The position numbers and the translations under genes are program-made. The notes under the pieces are model-generated. The model had not been told where the DNA came from. It worked only from the letters and a program-made list of their open reading frames with translations, and did no database searches. A stretch of 64,000 nucleotides of DNA. It comes from Roseiterribacter gracilis (lineage in GTDB: Bacteria; Pseudomonadota; Alphaproteobacteria; BOG-932; Roseiterribacteraceae). The DNA lies in contig BOPV01000001.1 in assembly GCA_018332375.1 (NCBI GenBank), positions 2,294,001-2,358,000 of the forward strand, in the 5' to 3' direction. This document shows positions 1 through 8,423 of the stretch, piece after piece (the first letter of the stretch is position 1; the number at the start of each line of letters is the position of its first letter).

Positions 1-550
1 CGCCGGCCCAGAACAGGAATTCCAGCGCGCGTTTGCTTTCGTCCCAGCCCCACCACCCGCCGCTGCGTTTGGTGGCGGATTCGATTTCGCCGGCCGAAAT
101 CGGGCCGCGTGCGCGCACTTCGTCGAGCGCGCGTTTGACGATCTTCTTGTTTTCCAGCCCGAACTTGGCGAGCCCGCTATACATATCCTGCCCGCGCGAC
201 GCGCGCGCCATGCGCCAGCGCAGCAGCGGCTGCAAGTCCAGCGGTAGCAGCGACGCTTCGTGGCCCCAATATTCGAACAGGCTGCGGTCGCGTTTCGGGC
301 CCCAAGCGGCGCGGTCGAGAATTTCCGTCGGATACGGCCCAAGACGCGCAAAGAGCGGCAGATAGTGCGCCCGTGCGACGACGCTGACCGAGTCGATCTG
401 CAACAACTGCGTGCGCGCCAGCACGCGCATCAAATGGCGGCGGTCGAGACGGCCGCTGGGACGCGCCGCCGCAAGTCCTTGCGCTGCGACCGCGATGCGA
501 CGAGCCTCATTGGCGGAGATACGGTCGAGAATCGGCGGAGGGGCTGACAT
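1..550 (-). CDS. YcaQ/AlkZ-like winged-helix DNA glycosylase, C-terminus beyond window
   Basis: The reading frame runs leftward from an ATG at 550 and is cut by the window edge, leaving about 183 N-terminal residues. Visible hallmarks of the YcaQ (interstrand crosslink repair glycosylase, HTH_42) family are LLQIDSVSVVARAHYLPLFA (about residues 49-68), LFEYWGHEASLLP (about 91-103) and the segment GGWWGWDESKRALEFLFWAG at the truncated end. Family members unhook DNA crosslinks and excise bulky alkylated bases in the cytoplasm. It is transcribed away from the heat-shock unit and shares the 551-694 interval with it. The family call is firm; the exact substrate is not visible because the C-terminal part is missing. 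Confidence 0.88.
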   Translation of the reverse strand, partial: MSAPPPILDRISANEARRIAVAAQGLAAARPSGRLDRRHLMRVLARTQLLQIDSVSVVARAHYLPLFARLGPYPTEILDRAAWGPKRDRSLFEYWGHEASLLPLDLQPLLRWRMARASRGQDMYSGLAKFGLENKKIVKRALDEVRARGPISAGEIESATKRSGGWWGWDESKRALEFLFWAG

Positions 551-592
551 CTGCAGCGCCGGAGCCTGCGGGCGGGCGTCGCGGCACGCAAC

Positions 593-619
593 CTTGAACC
601 GCTGCTTGGGCGACCATAT
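593..619 (+). promoter_or_regulatory. RpoH (sigma-32)-like promoter for hsp20
   Basis: CTTGAA at 593-598 is followed, after 13 bases, by GACCATAT at 612-619. This resembles the sigma-32 consensus CTTGAA / CCCCATNT with the usual spacing. It lies about 75 bases upstream of the Hsp20 start codon, as expected for a heat-shock gene. Assignment is by eye. Confidence 0.55.
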
Positions 620-629
620 TTCTTGAAGC

Positions 630-688
630 AGGTGTCGCCTCCAGGAGGGTCATCTGCCCGTGTTGCTCGCTCGAGATCGAGGAGGCAC
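630..688 (+). promoter_or_regulatory. ROSE-like RNA thermometer candidate in the hsp20 leader
   Basis: The leader has a short hairpin (CCTCcagGAGG around 639-648) and a 3' hairpin in which GTGTTGCTCG (660-669) can pair with CGAGGAGGCAC (678-688). The second arm contains the Shine-Dalgarno sequence GAGGAGG. The UUGCU opposite the Shine-Dalgarno is the known signature of ROSE thermometers, which control small heat-shock genes in rhizobia. Pairing was done by hand and includes G-U pairs and an internal bulge. Confidence 0.5.
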
Positions 689-694
689 TTCGAG

Positions 695-1180
695 ATGACG
701 ACCCGCTTGTCGCTACTGAACCACCCGCTGGTGCTTGGCTTCGATCACATCGAGCGCACGCTCGATCGCATCGCCAAATCAGCGACCGATGGCTACCCGC
801 CCTACAATATCGAACAGGTCGGCGAAGACCGGCTGCGCATCACCATCGCGGTCGCAGGCTTCGCGGAACGCGACTTGGCGGTGCAAATCGAAGACAGCCA
901 GCTCGTCGTGCGCGGCAAGCAGCTGGACGAGCCAAGCCGCGTCTATCTGCATCGCGGCATCGCCGCGCGGCAGTTCCAGCGCAGCTTTGTTCTGGCAGAA
1001 GGAATTGAAGTAACTGGCGCCGCCTTGGCCGATGGTTTGCTTCACATCGACCTGTCGCGACCGGTGCCCGACAGCCGGGTACGAACAGTCGAGATCAAAA
1101 AGGCGACTTCGCGTGTTGAAGGAAATGCAGCCACGATCGACGTGCCCAAAAGCGGACACGGTACTGAGCGAGCCTCTTAA
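695..1180 (+). CDS. Hsp20/alpha-crystallin small heat shock protein
   Basis: A cytoplasmic ATP-independent holdase of 161 residues, normal for IbpA/HspA-type proteins. The alpha-crystallin domain runs from about residue 35 (YPPYNIEQVGEDRLRITIAV) through ERDLAVQIEDSQLVVRGK and GIAARQFQRSFVLAEGIEV, ending near LADGLLHIDLSRPVP. The ATG at 695 is chosen because it follows GAGGAGG by about 10 bases and keeps only a short N-terminal arm; a 24-codon extension upstream is in frame but would run through the thermometer-like leader. An RpoH-like promoter and a ROSE-like leader precede it, and a DUF1150 gene follows. Confidence 0.93.
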   Translation: MTTRLSLLNHPLVLGFDHIERTLDRIAKSATDGYPPYNIEQVGEDRLRITIAVAGFAERDLAVQIEDSQLVVRGKQLDEPSRVYLHRGIAARQFQRSFVLAEGIEVTGAALADGLLHIDLSRPVPDSRVRTVEIKKATSRVEGNAATIDVPKSGHGTERAS

Positions 1181-1217
1181 GCGCTGAACCCAGGCGGGAT
1201 CGGCAGGAGTACGAAAG

Positions 1218-1442
1218 ATGACTGATACGCACACCAGATTGTTGCAGAAGCGGTTCACCGACCGCGACTGGCTCGCCTTCGGCGTAAACGAGGTCGCCTA
1301 TGTGCGTCCGCTGACGGTCGACGGTGAACATGTCTACGCCATCCATGGCGCGGACGGCGCACAGCTCGCCGTCGTGCCATCGGCGGAGATCGCGTGGGCC
1401 GCGATGCAGCAGCACGAACTGGAACCGGTCAGCCTGCACTGA
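1218..1442 (+). CDS. DUF1150 family protein
   Basis: A 74-residue protein with FGVNEVAYVRPL, GEHVYAIHGADG and LAVVPSAEIAWAA, which match DUF1150. That small family is typically found directly after Hsp20 genes in Alphaproteobacteria. It lies 37 bases downstream of hsp20 with no terminator between, and a strong terminator follows at 1449, so the two probably form one heat-inducible transcript. No catalytic motif is visible and the role is unknown; the linkage suggests a stress-related function. Confidence 0.8.
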   Translation: MTDTHTRLLQKRFTDRDWLAFGVNEVAYVRPLTVDGEHVYAIHGADGAQLAVVPSAEIAWAAMQQHELEPVSLH

Positions 1443-1448
1443 ATACGA

Positions 1449-1474
1449 AAAGGGCGGCCAAATGGCCGCCCTTT
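1449..1474. terminator. Intrinsic terminator between DUF1150 and ptsN
   Basis: A perfect 11-bp stem (AAAGGGCGGCC / GGCCGCCCTTT) with an AAAT loop lies 7 bases after the DUF1150 stop. With A and T runs on both flanks of the stem it can end transcription of the heat-shock unit and, from the other strand, of ptsN. Confidence 0.8.
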
Positions 1475-1504
1475 GATGTTCTGAGATAGATCGATCGCGC
1501 GTTG

Positions 1505-1966
1505 TTACGCGGCGGTACGATCTTCGACTTGGTTCATCAGCGCGAAGATCGCATCCGCGCCCGTCGAGCCGCGCATCTTCTCGCACAACATGCGATCGCG
1601 CAGCAGGCGCGAAACTTTCGCCAGCGCTTTCAAATGATCGGCGCCGCAATCCGACGGCGCCAACAACAAGAACACGAGATCCACCGGCTGCTCGTCGATC
1701 GAGTCGAAATCGATCGGGCGTTCCAGGCGCGCGAACACGCCATAGACGCGATCGAGCGCGGGAATTTTACCGTGCGGAATTGCGATTCCATGGCCAATGC
1801 CCGTCGTGCCGAGCCGCTCGCGTTCGAGCAGCACGTCAAAGATGACGGATTCGTCTTGGCCAGTGAGATCGGCGGCTTTGCGAGCCAGCTCTTGAAGTAC
1901 CTGCTTTTTCGAGCCGGCCTTCAAACTCGGGATCACGCAATCAGGCGTGAGATGGTTCAACAGCAT
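1505..1966 (-). CDS. ptsN: PTS IIA-like nitrogen regulatory protein PtsN
   Basis: EIIA-Ntr, the terminal phospho-acceptor of the nitrogen phosphotransferase system; in Proteobacteria it regulates potassium transport and sensor kinases rather than sugar uptake. The 153-residue protein has the fructose-type EIIA fold, and the phosphorylated histidine is His65 in GIGHGIAIPHGK. The start MLLNHLTPD (1966) matches the usual N-terminus; longer upstream extensions look unrelated to the family. It lies just downstream of hpf on the same strand, part of the conserved rpoN-hpf-ptsN neighbourhood, but rpoN itself is not in the window. Confidence 0.92.
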   Translation of the reverse strand: MLLNHLTPDCVIPSLKAGSKKQVLQELARKAADLTGQDESVIFDVLLERERLGTTGIGHGIAIPHGKIPALDRVYGVFARLERPIDFDSIDEQPVDLVFLLLAPSDCGADHLKALAKVSRLLRDRMLCEKMRGSTGADAIFALMNQVEDRTAA

Positions 1967-1988
1967 TCGGTCATTGCGCCGCCTGGGT

Positions 1989-2582
1989 TCAGGCAGCGCG
2001 CCCTTTGTTGCTCGTCGGATCGACCCATCCAACGTGCCCGTCGGGACGTCGGTAGATCATGTTCAGTTCGCCGTGTGCACCGTTTCGGAAGAGTAAAGCC
2101 GGCAGCTCGCCCAGATCCATTCGCATGACCGCTTCAGCAACGGACATCGTATCGATCCGAGTCTGCATTTCAGCAATTACAACCGGTTCAGTGCCTTCAG
2201 CCTCGATTTCGGCTTCGTCGGCGTCCGCCTCAATTACACGTTCGCGGGCCGGGAGGGAGTCGGGTGCGACCTTGTGGTCACTCGAGGCATGGTGTGCTTT
2301 CAACCGCCGCTTGTAGCGGCGCAGGCGTTTGCCAACCTTCTCGGCCGCGGCGTCGAACGCCGGATAGATCTCGGTCGCCTCGGCACCAGCCTGCAGCAGC
2401 ATGTTGCGACCAACATGCACCGAAATATCAGCACGATAGAGATAGGCGTCTTGGGACAAGACCACGGTCGCTTCGATCGGGTTGCTGAAGTATTTTCCAG
2501 CAACGCCGCCGAGTTGCTCAGTCACGTAAGCGCGTAACGAGTCGCCTACGTCGAGCTGCTTCCCCTTGATGGTGAGATGCAT
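1989..2582 (-). CDS. hpf: Ribosome hibernation-promoting factor, long form
   Basis: A long HPF of 197 residues. The N-terminal S30AE/YfiA domain (about 1-105) begins MHLTIKGKQLDVGDSLRAYV and binds the 30S decoding centre. An acidic, charged linker (about 125-140) leads to a C-terminal domain (about 141-197, MSVAEAVMRMDL, PALLFRNGAHGELNMIYRR, DGHVGWVDP) that dimerises ribosomes into 100S particles. The ATG at 2582 is chosen because the domain starts there. It is followed at 22 bases by ptsN and was probably transcribed with it. Confidence 0.93.
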   Translation of the reverse strand: MHLTIKGKQLDVGDSLRAYVTEQLGGVAGKYFSNPIEATVVLSQDAYLYRADISVHVGRNMLLQAGAEATEIYPAFDAAAEKVGKRLRRYKRRLKAHHASSDHKVAPDSLPARERVIEADADEAEIEAEGTEPVVIAEMQTRIDTMSVAEAVMRMDLGELPALLFRNGAHGELNMIYRRPDGHVGWVDPTSNKGRAA

Positions 2583-2676
2583 ATTTCCAGCGGTTTCGTC
2601 GCTCCCGGGGGCGTAACGCCGAACGGCATTAAACGTGCCGGCAAGAGCCATTCGAAGATGGCCGTGAGGGTCTGAA

Positions 2677-3663
2677 GTGTCAAGAATTGCGCCTATCGGC
2701 CACCGGGCCCCAACCGCCCGCATTCTGGTCATCCGCCTGTCCGCATTCGGCGACATCGTGCTGGCGTTTCCGGCCTTTCAGGCGATCCGCCGCCATCATC
2801 CCGATGCCCACATCACCTTCCTGACCACCGCCCCGTTTGCCGCGCTGGCCAAGCGTGCGCCTTGGTTCGACGAGGTCTGGATCGACGACCGGCCGCGCTG
2901 GCGGGATCCGCTGGGTTGGCTTCGGCTCCGCCGTCGCCTGCGCGAGGGTCGGTTCAACCGCGTCTACGACCTCCAGACCCAGGGACGGACCAACCTTTAT
3001 TTCCGCCTGTTCTGGCCTGGCCCGGTCCCGGAATGGTCGGGCATCGCGCCCGGCGCCTCGCACCCCCATCGCGATCCCAAGCGCACGACGCTGCATGCCA
3101 GCGACCTCTATGCCGGCCAGCTCCGCGACGCGGGGATCGCGCAGGTCCCGCCCGCCGATCTCGGCTGGCTCGATGCCGACCTGGCCCGGTTCGAGCTGCC
3201 GCCGCGCTTCGCGCTGCTGGTGCCCGGCGCTGCTGCGCACCGGCCGGAGAAGCGCTGGCCCGCCGAACGATATGGCGAGGCCGCGGTGGCGCTGGCGGCC
3301 CAGGGATTGGTGCCCGTGATTTTGGGTGGGGCCAGTGAGGTCGAGGCGGCCCGGGTCATCTGCGCTGCCTGTCCGGGCGCCCGCGACCTGACGACGCGGA
3401 CCGACCTGTTCGAAATTGGGGCGCTAGCCCGGCGCGCTGTCCTCGCGATCGGCAACGACACCGGCCCGATGCATCTGATCGCGGCCGCCGGTTGTCCCTC
3501 CATCGTGCTGTTTTCACACGCTTCCGATCCGGCGCGCGCCGCACCGCGTGGGGCCGCAGTTACAATTTTACGCGTCCAGGATTTGCGCGGGCTTTCGACT
3601 GAAGCAGTCCTGAAAGCACGACCTGGCGACGGGACGGCCGGCGCGAATACAACGTCCGAATAG
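2677..3663 (+). CDS. Glycosyltransferase family 9 (heptosyltransferase-like)
   Basis: A 328-residue GT9 enzyme of the ADP-heptose:LPS heptosyltransferase superfamily. The N-terminal half starts RILVIRLSAFGDIVLAFPAF (about 15-34), the canonical acceptor-side motif. The C-terminal half has LLVPGAAAHRPEKRWPAERY (about 183-202) and IGNDTGPMHLIAAAGCPSI (about 252-270), which forms the nucleotide-sugar pocket. These enzymes act at the inner membrane on lipopolysaccharide core or other glycans. The start is GTG at 2677, 94 bases from the divergent hpf start. No other LPS genes are adjacent, so the acceptor is unknown. Confidence 0.88.
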   Translation: MSRIAPIGHRAPTARILVIRLSAFGDIVLAFPAFQAIRRHHPDAHITFLTTAPFAALAKRAPWFDEVWIDDRPRWRDPLGWLRLRRRLREGRFNRVYDLQTQGRTNLYFRLFWPGPVPEWSGIAPGASHPHRDPKRTTLHASDLYAGQLRDAGIAQVPPADLGWLDADLARFELPPRFALLVPGAAAHRPEKRWPAERYGEAAVALAAQGLVPVILGGASEVEAARVICAACPGARDLTTRTDLFEIGALARRAVLAIGNDTGPMHLIAAAGCPSIVLFSHASDPARAAPRGAAVTILRVQDLRGLSTEAVLKARPGDGTAGANTTSE

Positions 3664-3723
3664 TGGTTACAATTTGCGTCTATCGGCTATGAGTGTGTCC
3701 CCCACGACACGTTCTGGCCCCAG

Positions 3724-5286
3724 ATGCGCTCCTCCGATCCTCTGCAAAATCTGCCATCGCAAACGCCGATGGCATCTCGCGGCCGGACACGCCCTGCATG
3801 GCGCGCGCCGCGCATGCCGCGCACCGGCGCCGAACAGGCTGGGCCGGCCACGCAGGCGGATGAGGAGTCGGTCCTCAACTTCGCACCCAATCTCGAACCG
3901 GGTTCGCGGCTGATCGATATCGAGCAGGCATTCCGCGCTGGCCTGACGCGGGTGCCCGACGGTTTCCGGATCGCGTCGCCCGCATCGTTCGCGACTGTGC
4001 TGGGCGTGTCGCCGCTGCGCTGCGCCGATGCGTTGCGCGTGCTGGTCGAACAAGGATTGGTACGTCCCGACGGCGACCGTTTCGTCGTCGTGCGCGCACA
4101 CGAAGCGACTGCAGCGCCGGCGCGCTACGCATCGATCGAAGAACATTTGCCGCCCGGCCACGCCTTCGAACCGTTCGGCCGCCCGAGCCCGCGCGATCAT
4201 CGCCCGTTGGCACCTGGACAAACGGCGCTCGACTTGTTTCCGGCAGCAGCGTGGGCGCGGTTTGAAACCCGCACCATTCGCATGTTGGGTTCGGGCGTGT
4301 TGCGCGCCGCCGATCCGATCGGCTTCCGTCCATTGCGCGAAGCGATTGCAAGCTGGCTCAGCGATCAACGCGGCGTGCGCGTCGCAGCCGACGAGTTGGT
4401 TCTGTTCGGATCGCGCCAACAAGCGCTGGTCGCGGTGCTCGGCGCCTTTGCCGACATGGGCAATCAAATCTGGCTCGAAGATCCTGCCGATCACGTGCAA
4501 TTGCGCGCACTCGACGCGTTGCGTTTGCGCGCGGTGCCGATTGGCCTTGGCCGCGACGGCATCGAACAAGAACTGGCCGAGGAAATTGCGCCCGGCGCAC
4601 GCGGCGCGCTGGTTTCGCCGTCGTTGCATTTCTTCGACGAGTCCGGCGTCGCGCACGATGCGATGGACGGACTCGATCGTTGGGCGCAAGCGCATGACGG
4701 TTGGGTCGTTGCCGACGAACGCGGCGGCGGGTTTGCGCTGACCGACGTCAAAAAGCGCGCACGTAGCGCGCGCACCATCGTGGTCGGTTCATTTGCCTCG
4801 ATCGCGTTTCCCGGCCTGCCGATCGCATGGGCATGGTGCCCGGATGAAATTCGCAACGAGGTGATCGAACGTCGCTTCGCGATGGACGAGCCGGGCTCGA
4901 TGCTGATGCAGGCGAGCTTCGCCGACATGATGGCGTCAGGCGCATTCGGCGAACATCTGACGCGCCTCAAAAGCGCGGTCGAAGAACGTCTCGCGGCCCT
5001 GCTCGACGGGTTGGGCGCCGCTTGGCAAGGACGGTTGCGCAGCAATCCTGCCGGCTTGGTCGCAACGTTGGAACTTGCGTCGTCGGGATCGGACGTCGCC
5101 GTCGCGCAAGCAGCGCAGGAACAGGGGCTTGGTGTTGCCGCCTTGTCGGCGATGACCGCCGGGGCGCGCGTGCAACGTGCGTTGGTGTGCGGTTTCGCCG
5201 GCACCAATGCGACGCAAACCTATCGTGCTGCGCAAAAGTTGGCCGAACTTCTCGATCGCAACAGCGCGGCACCGCGCGCGCGCTAA
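3724..5286 (+). CDS. MocR-like (GntR/aminotransferase fold) regulator with degenerate PLP site
   Basis: This 520-residue protein has an N-terminal winged helix (about 60-122, SFATVLGVSPLRCADALRVL) and a type I aminotransferase domain (about 165-510) with MocR landmarks TALDLFPAAAW, DPIGFRPLREAIASWLSDQR and GSRQQALVAVL. MocR regulators normally bind PLP through an internal aldimine. Here the lysine position in GSFASIAFPGLPIAW is Ser359, and the position usually tyrosine is Arg333 (ADERGGGF), while the pyridine-contacting aspartate (Asp331) is kept. It may act without PLP or bind another effector. Alternative in-frame starts exist at 3769 and 3814, because the first 50 residues look unstructured. 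Two terminators follow. Confidence 0.82.
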   Translation: MRSSDPLQNLPSQTPMASRGRTRPAWRAPRMPRTGAEQAGPATQADEESVLNFAPNLEPGSRLIDIEQAFRAGLTRVPDGFRIASPASFATVLGVSPLRCADALRVLVEQGLVRPDGDRFVVVRAHEATAAPARYASIEEHLPPGHAFEPFGRPSPRDHRPLAPGQTALDLFPAAAWARFETRTIRMLGSGVLRAADPIGFRPLREAIASWLSDQRGVRVAADELVLFGSRQQALVAVLGAFADMGNQIWLEDPADHVQLRALDALRLRAVPIGLGRDGIEQELAEEIAPGARGALVSPSLHFFDESGVAHDAMDGLDRWAQAHDGWVVADERGGGFALTDVKKRARSARTIVVGSFASIAFPGLPIAWAWCPDEIRNEVIERRFAMDEPGSMLMQASFADMMASGAFGEHLTRLKSAVEERLAALLDGLGAAWQGRLRSNPAGLVATLELASSGSDVAVAQAAQEQGLGVAALSAMTAGARVQRALVCGFAGTNATQTYRAAQKLAELLDRNSAAPRAR

Positions 5287-5302
5287 ATTCAGACAAAGAA
5301 AA

Positions 5303-5328
5303 AGCCGGCAGAGCGAGCTCTGCCGGCT
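5303..5328 (+). terminator. Hairpin terminator after the MocR-like gene
   Basis: An 11-bp stem AGCCGGCAGAG / CTCTGCCGGCT with a CGAG loop begins 17 bases after the stop codon and is preceded by an A-rich tract. It lacks a strong T run on the plus strand; the preceding A run would serve minus-strand transcription. Confidence 0.65.
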
Positions 5329-5338
5329 GAGTTCTCGG

Positions 5339-5364
5339 AAGGCCCGTGTTTGCACACGGGCCTT
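5339..5364. terminator. Second hairpin terminator, between the MocR-like and TonB receptor genes
   Basis: An 11-bp perfect stem AAGGCCCGTGT / ACACGGGCCTT with a TTGC loop, followed by TCTTCGTTTCG, lies between the convergent MocR-like and TonB receptor genes. The pair of hairpins insulates the two. Confidence 0.65.
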
Positions 5365-5375
5365 CTTCGTTTCGA

Positions 5376-8300
5376 TTAGAACTTAATCGTCGCGCCGGCG
5401 AAGAACGCACGGCCGATCGGATCATACGCACCGCCGCCACCGGTCGTGACCGGGAACGTCGAGTACGAACCACCCTGATACGAGCCCTGATACAGGAACG
5501 CGTACTGCGGCGGCTTCTTGTCCGCGAGATTGTTGATGCCACCAAAGAACGTCAGGTTGCGCCAACGATATTTGGCCGACAGGTCGTGGTACCAGAAGGT
5601 CGGGATGTTGTGGAAATCCGCAACTTCGTTCGACGCATTCGGGAACATTTCCGACTCGCCGATGAAGCGGCTCTGCCAGGTAACCGACAGCGCATCCCAA
5701 TCCCACACGGCACGGAACGTGCCACGGAGATGCGGATAGCCAACGGTGCCTGCGCGATACAGCTTCGACGACAGATCGGCCGGGTTCTGGATGATGATGT
5801 TCTCCGGGTTCCACGTGCCGTCGAAGCCGACGGTGAGGTCGCCGTAGTTCTTCAGACCAACGCGGTCCAGACCGAACGAGTACTGCACGCCGAGGTCGAG
5901 ACCGCGGGTGAGTTCCTTGCCGATGTTCTGAACCGTACCGTTGATACGGAAGATTTCACCCGAGCCAGCACGACGCGTGATGGCACCGCAAGCAACCGGA
6001 TTGCCCGTATCGTAGCAAGCACGGATGAGCGAGTTCGCATCCAGCGACGCCTGACCGTTGGTGATACGAACCCACCAATAGTCAGCCGTGACCGTCAGAC
6101 CCGGAACGAAGGTCGGCGTGAACACAACACCAGCGGTGAAGGTCGAACCGATTTCCGGCTTCAGAGCGGGGTTACCACCGGTACGAACCGACGGGTTGCT
6201 GAAGTTACGCGAGTCGAAACCGACCGGCACGCCGTTGGCACGGCAGTTTGCCGTACGGTTCGGGTTGTTGCCGATATCGGTGATCGAGCAGACGTCCAGA
6301 ACGCCGAGGAAGTTATCGCCAGCCGGCGAGAACAGATCGTCGAGGTTCGGAGCGCGAACCGCACGAGCCACGCCACCGCGAACCTTGACGTCGTCATTGA
6401 TCGCCCAGACCGCGCGAGCGTTCCAGGTGTTCGCCGAACCCGACGTCGAGTACTTCGAGTAGCGATAGGCCAGGTCGAGGTCGACCGCCTTCGCGAACGG
6501 CAGGTCACGCAGAACCGGAATGCCGAGTTCGAGGTACGCTTCACGCGAAGTGTACGAACCCGTCGGACCGACGTTCTGGTTGCCGTAGATGAAACCCGAG
6601 CCCTGCTGAGCCAGGTAGTCGGTGTTGTCGGTGCCGTATTCACGACGCCATTCGACACCAGCTGCGAAGCTGAGCGGCGCAACGGTGCCCGAGAACGGCG
6701 TGCGATACTTGAAGATATCGCCCGACAGGTTGGCGCCGGCGCTCTCTTGGATGAGCGTGGCGATTTCCTTGGTGATGACGTGAGCGTAGTTGTACTGCGC
6801 CTGCGTCAACGGACCGACCTTGAACGGATTGATCGGCACGCAACCTGCTGCCTGCGCAGCCGGGTCACGGCAGACGATCTGGCCCGACGTCGGATCAACC
6901 GCAGCATCGAGCTGCTGATTGATACGTGCAGTCACGCGATCCTTGTTGAGCAACGAAGTCTGGTTACGGCCGTAGTCGTAGAAGGCTTCGTACTTCCAGC
7001 CGTTCTGCAGTTCACCGTTAAAGCCGGTGACGGCGCGGAACACCTGGTACTCGTAGTGATATTCGCGCTGACCGCCCCAGTCGTTGTTCAGACGAGTGAA
7101 CTGGAACGTGCCTGCGCCGGTGATGCCGGCGCCAGCCAGCAACGCACGTGCGTCGGCCGGCAGATACGGGTTGTCAGCACGAGCGACCAGCGAACCGGTG
7201 CCCGAGATGCCGTCCGTACCGTTGCCCGTCGGAGCCGTACCGGTGCCGTTGGTGAACGGCGTCGATTCGGTTGCACCGCGCGAGTCGGCGTACTTCACGT
7301 CCGCGAAGAAGTTGATCGTCTTCACGAAGCCGAGGTTTTCGGCGAGCTGGTAGTTGATCAGCGTGTTGGCAACAACGCGCGTGTTCGGAACGCGCAGCGT
7401 CAGGTACTGCGACGTCTCAGCGCCGTCACCACCGATCGCCTGCGCGTCACCGACCGAGGTCGTGTTGGTCGGCGTACCGTTCGGCAGGAAGCCACGGTTG
7501 AACGGAACGATGCCCGTGCCGTCCGGCTTGAACGCGAACGTGTACTGCGAACCAGCACCACGGAGCGCGGTCTTGATGACCGGAGCGCCAGTGGCGGCAA
7601 CCGTCGACGAGACGGTCGGACGGTACGACAGACGATCGAAGATGCCGTCGGTCGCGCTCTTGCTGGCCGGGTTGGTCAGCAGGCTGATGTTCTGCGTCGC
7701 GAAATCGCGATCGCGGCCGAACAGGCCCTTGTCGTTGTTGTAGTCGAAACCGAACGTGATGTTGCCACGGCCGTTGCCGACATTCACACCGAACACGCCG
7801 TTCGTGTTGAACGCGTGATAACCACCGTGTTCCGATTCTTTGATTTCGGAGGTGATTTCGGCGCCTTCATAATTCTTTTTCAGAATGATGTTGACGACAC
7901 CGGCGACAGCGTCAGCGCCGTAGACGGCCGAGGCGCCGCCCGTGACAACTTCAACGCGATCGATCAGCGACGGCGGAATCTGGTTCAAGTCGACCAGCGA
8001 CGTGCCGCCCGAGCCGTTACGGCCCGACAGCGAACCAACGTGACGCTTACCGTCAACCAGGGTCAGGGTGCGGTATTCACCCAGGCCGCGCAGGTTGGCG
8101 AAAGACACGCCGGCGCCGTTGATGAAACGGTTCGACGTCGACATCGTCAGGTTGTTCTGCGTTTGCGGCAGCTGATTGATGACGTCGACAGTGGTCGTCA
8201 GACCGAGCGATTGGATCGTCTCGGCATTCACGACTTGGACCGGGTTCGGCTGCGTCAGGTTCGGACGCGCAATGCGCGAACCCGTAACAACGATTTCCTC

Positions 8301-8423
8301 GGTCGAGGTCGTGGTCGTCGTCTGCGCAGAGGCAGACGTCGCCAGCGCCATAAGCGACAACGTCGCTACGGAGCTGAAAAGGGCCGTTCGACGAATCGAA
8401 CGACCGGCGAAGCTTCGGTTCAT
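5376..8423 (-). CDS. TonB-dependent outer membrane receptor
   Basis: A 1015-residue outer membrane active transporter powered by TonB/ExbBD. The signal peptide occupies about residues 1-33 (MNRSFAGRSIRR, then a hydrophobic stretch ending ALATSASAQ). A Ser/Thr-rich segment leads to EEIVVTGSRIARPNLTQPNP, the start of the plug domain (about 45-170, with GGASAVYGADAVAGVVNIIL). A 22-stranded barrel fills the remainder and ends in a C-terminal aromatic residue (FFAGATIKF). The ATG at 8423 is preceded by GGGGATATA. Large receptors of this kind in Alphaproteobacteria import oligosaccharides, peptides or metal chelates; no substrate-specific neighbour is present, so the ligand is open. Terminators lie downstream, so it is monocistronic. 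Confidence 0.93.
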   Translation of the reverse strand: MNRSFAGRSIRRTALFSSVATLSLMALATSASAQTTTTTSTEEIVVTGSRIARPNLTQPNPVQVVNAETIQSLGLTTTVDVINQLPQTQNNLTMSTSNRFINGAGVSFANLRGLGEYRTLTLVDGKRHVGSLSGRNGSGGTSLVDLNQIPPSLIDRVEVVTGGASAVYGADAVAGVVNIILKKNYEGAEITSEIKESEHGGYHAFNTNGVFGVNVGNGRGNITFGFDYNNDKGLFGRDRDFATQNISLLTNPASKSATDGIFDRLSYRPTVSSTVAATGAPVIKTALRGAGSQYTFAFKPDGTGIVPFNRGFLPNGTPTNTTSVGDAQAIGGDGAETSQYLTLRVPNTRVVANTLINYQLAENLGFVKTINFFADVKYADSRGATESTPFTNGTGTAPTGNGTDGISGTGSLVARADNPYLPADARALLAGAGITGAGTFQFTRLNNDWGGQREYHYEYQVFRAVTGFNGELQNGWKYEAFYDYGRNQTSLLNKDRVTARINQQLDAAVDPTSGQIVCRDPAAQAAGCVPINPFKVGPLTQAQYNYAHVITKEIATLIQESAGANLSGDIFKYRTPFSGTVAPLSFAAGVEWRREYGTDNTDYLAQQGSGFIYGNQNVGPTGSYTSREAYLELGIPVLRDLPFAKAVDLDLAYRYSKYSTSGSANTWNARAVWAINDDVKVRGGVARAVRAPNLDDLFSPAGDNFLGVLDVCSITDIGNNPNRTANCRANGVPVGFDSRNFSNPSVRTGGNPALKPEIGSTFTAGVVFTPTFVPGLTVTADYWWVRITNGQASLDANSLIRACYDTGNPVACGAITRRAGSGEIFRINGTVQNIGKELTRGLDLGVQYSFGLDRVGLKNYGDLTVGFDGTWNPENIIIQNPADLSSKLYRAGTVGYPHLRGTFRAVWDWDALSVTWQSRFIGESEMFPNASNEVADFHNIPTFWYHDLSAKYRWRNLTFFGGINNLADKKPPQYAFLYQGSYQGGSYSTFPVTTGGGGAYDPIGRAFFAGATIKF

